Below, in pieces: positions 13,908-13,982 of a DNA stretch of 13,982 nucleotides. The position numbers were made by a program, and so were the translations under genes. Position 1 is the stretch's first letter. The number at the start of each line of letters is the position of its first letter. Under the pieces are notes generated by a model that made no database searches, was not told where the DNA came from, and worked only from the letters and a program-made list of their open reading frames with translations. This stretch comes from JAXJQF01 sp036311285 (lineage in GTDB: Bacteria; Pseudomonadota; Gammaproteobacteria; Enterobacterales; Succinivibrionaceae), in NCBI GenBank assembly GCA_036311285.1, contig JAXJQF010000064.1:1-13982 (forward strand), given 5' to 3'.

Positions 13908-13982
13908 ACTTATATTGACTTTTTTACTTAGAAGAAAACTAGTTAGAGATAAAGGTTGAATCTAAGAGAAAAATTTGTACGA

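Noticed and set aside
1..13982. CRISPR arrays, tRNA genes and phage genes
   Set aside because: I saw no regularly spaced repeats, no cloverleaf with a TTCRANY arm, and no structural phage proteins.

Overview
The window is AT-rich bacterial chromosome, most likely from a gammaproteobacterium. Four things point that way: the leuLABCD order with a leucine leader peptide and attenuator, proteins closely resembling the enterobacterial LeuA-D, a DeaD/CsdA-type RNA helicase with a DbpA-like C-terminal domain, and a boxB-boxA antitermination element of enterobacterial rRNA-leader type at the right edge. The base composition fits host-associated, low-GC groups such as Succinivibrionaceae or Orbaceae/Pasteurellales relatives. 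I cannot name the genus.

Left end (1-137): the last 42 codons of an ISL3-type transposase run to the right tip of an insertion sequence. The element lies just beyond the terminator of the leu operon. Positions 175-5222, minus strand: a complete leucine biosynthesis operon. It has a near-consensus promoter with a palindrome in its spacer, a 22-residue Leu-rich leader peptide, an attenuator with a visible competing antiterminator pairing, then leuA, leuB, leuC, leuD and a perfect 13-bp terminator hairpin.

Positions 5299-8182, plus strand: a divergent promoter, an unusually long untranslated leader of about 600 nt, and a DEAD-box helicase (deaD) with an acidic N-terminal extension, followed by a strong terminator. 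Long leaders are also known for the cold-shock helicase mRNA of E. coli.

Positions 8183-9036 carry no long gene. They hold a compact candidate unit: a consensus -10 box, a 27-codon hydrophobic small ORF with its own ribosome binding site, a long hairpin and a perfect terminator. An 11-bp inverted repeat brackets most of it.

Positions 9037-11813, plus strand: a two-gene operon encoding a small secreted protein, whose C-terminal third looks like a subtilase propeptide/I9 inhibitor, and a subtilisin/kexin-like lipoprotein protease with a P-domain. The protease appears to lack a propeptide of its own, so the two are probably an enzyme and its folding partner or inhibitor acting in trans. This is the most interesting module in the window.

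Positions 11828-13812: a long imperfect inverted repeat separates the protease from two minus-strand genes, an RsmB/NOP-family RNA m5C methyltransferase and a small DUF4357-domain protein. Positions 13873-13907, plus strand: a boxB-boxA element suggests that an rRNA operon begins just past the right edge.
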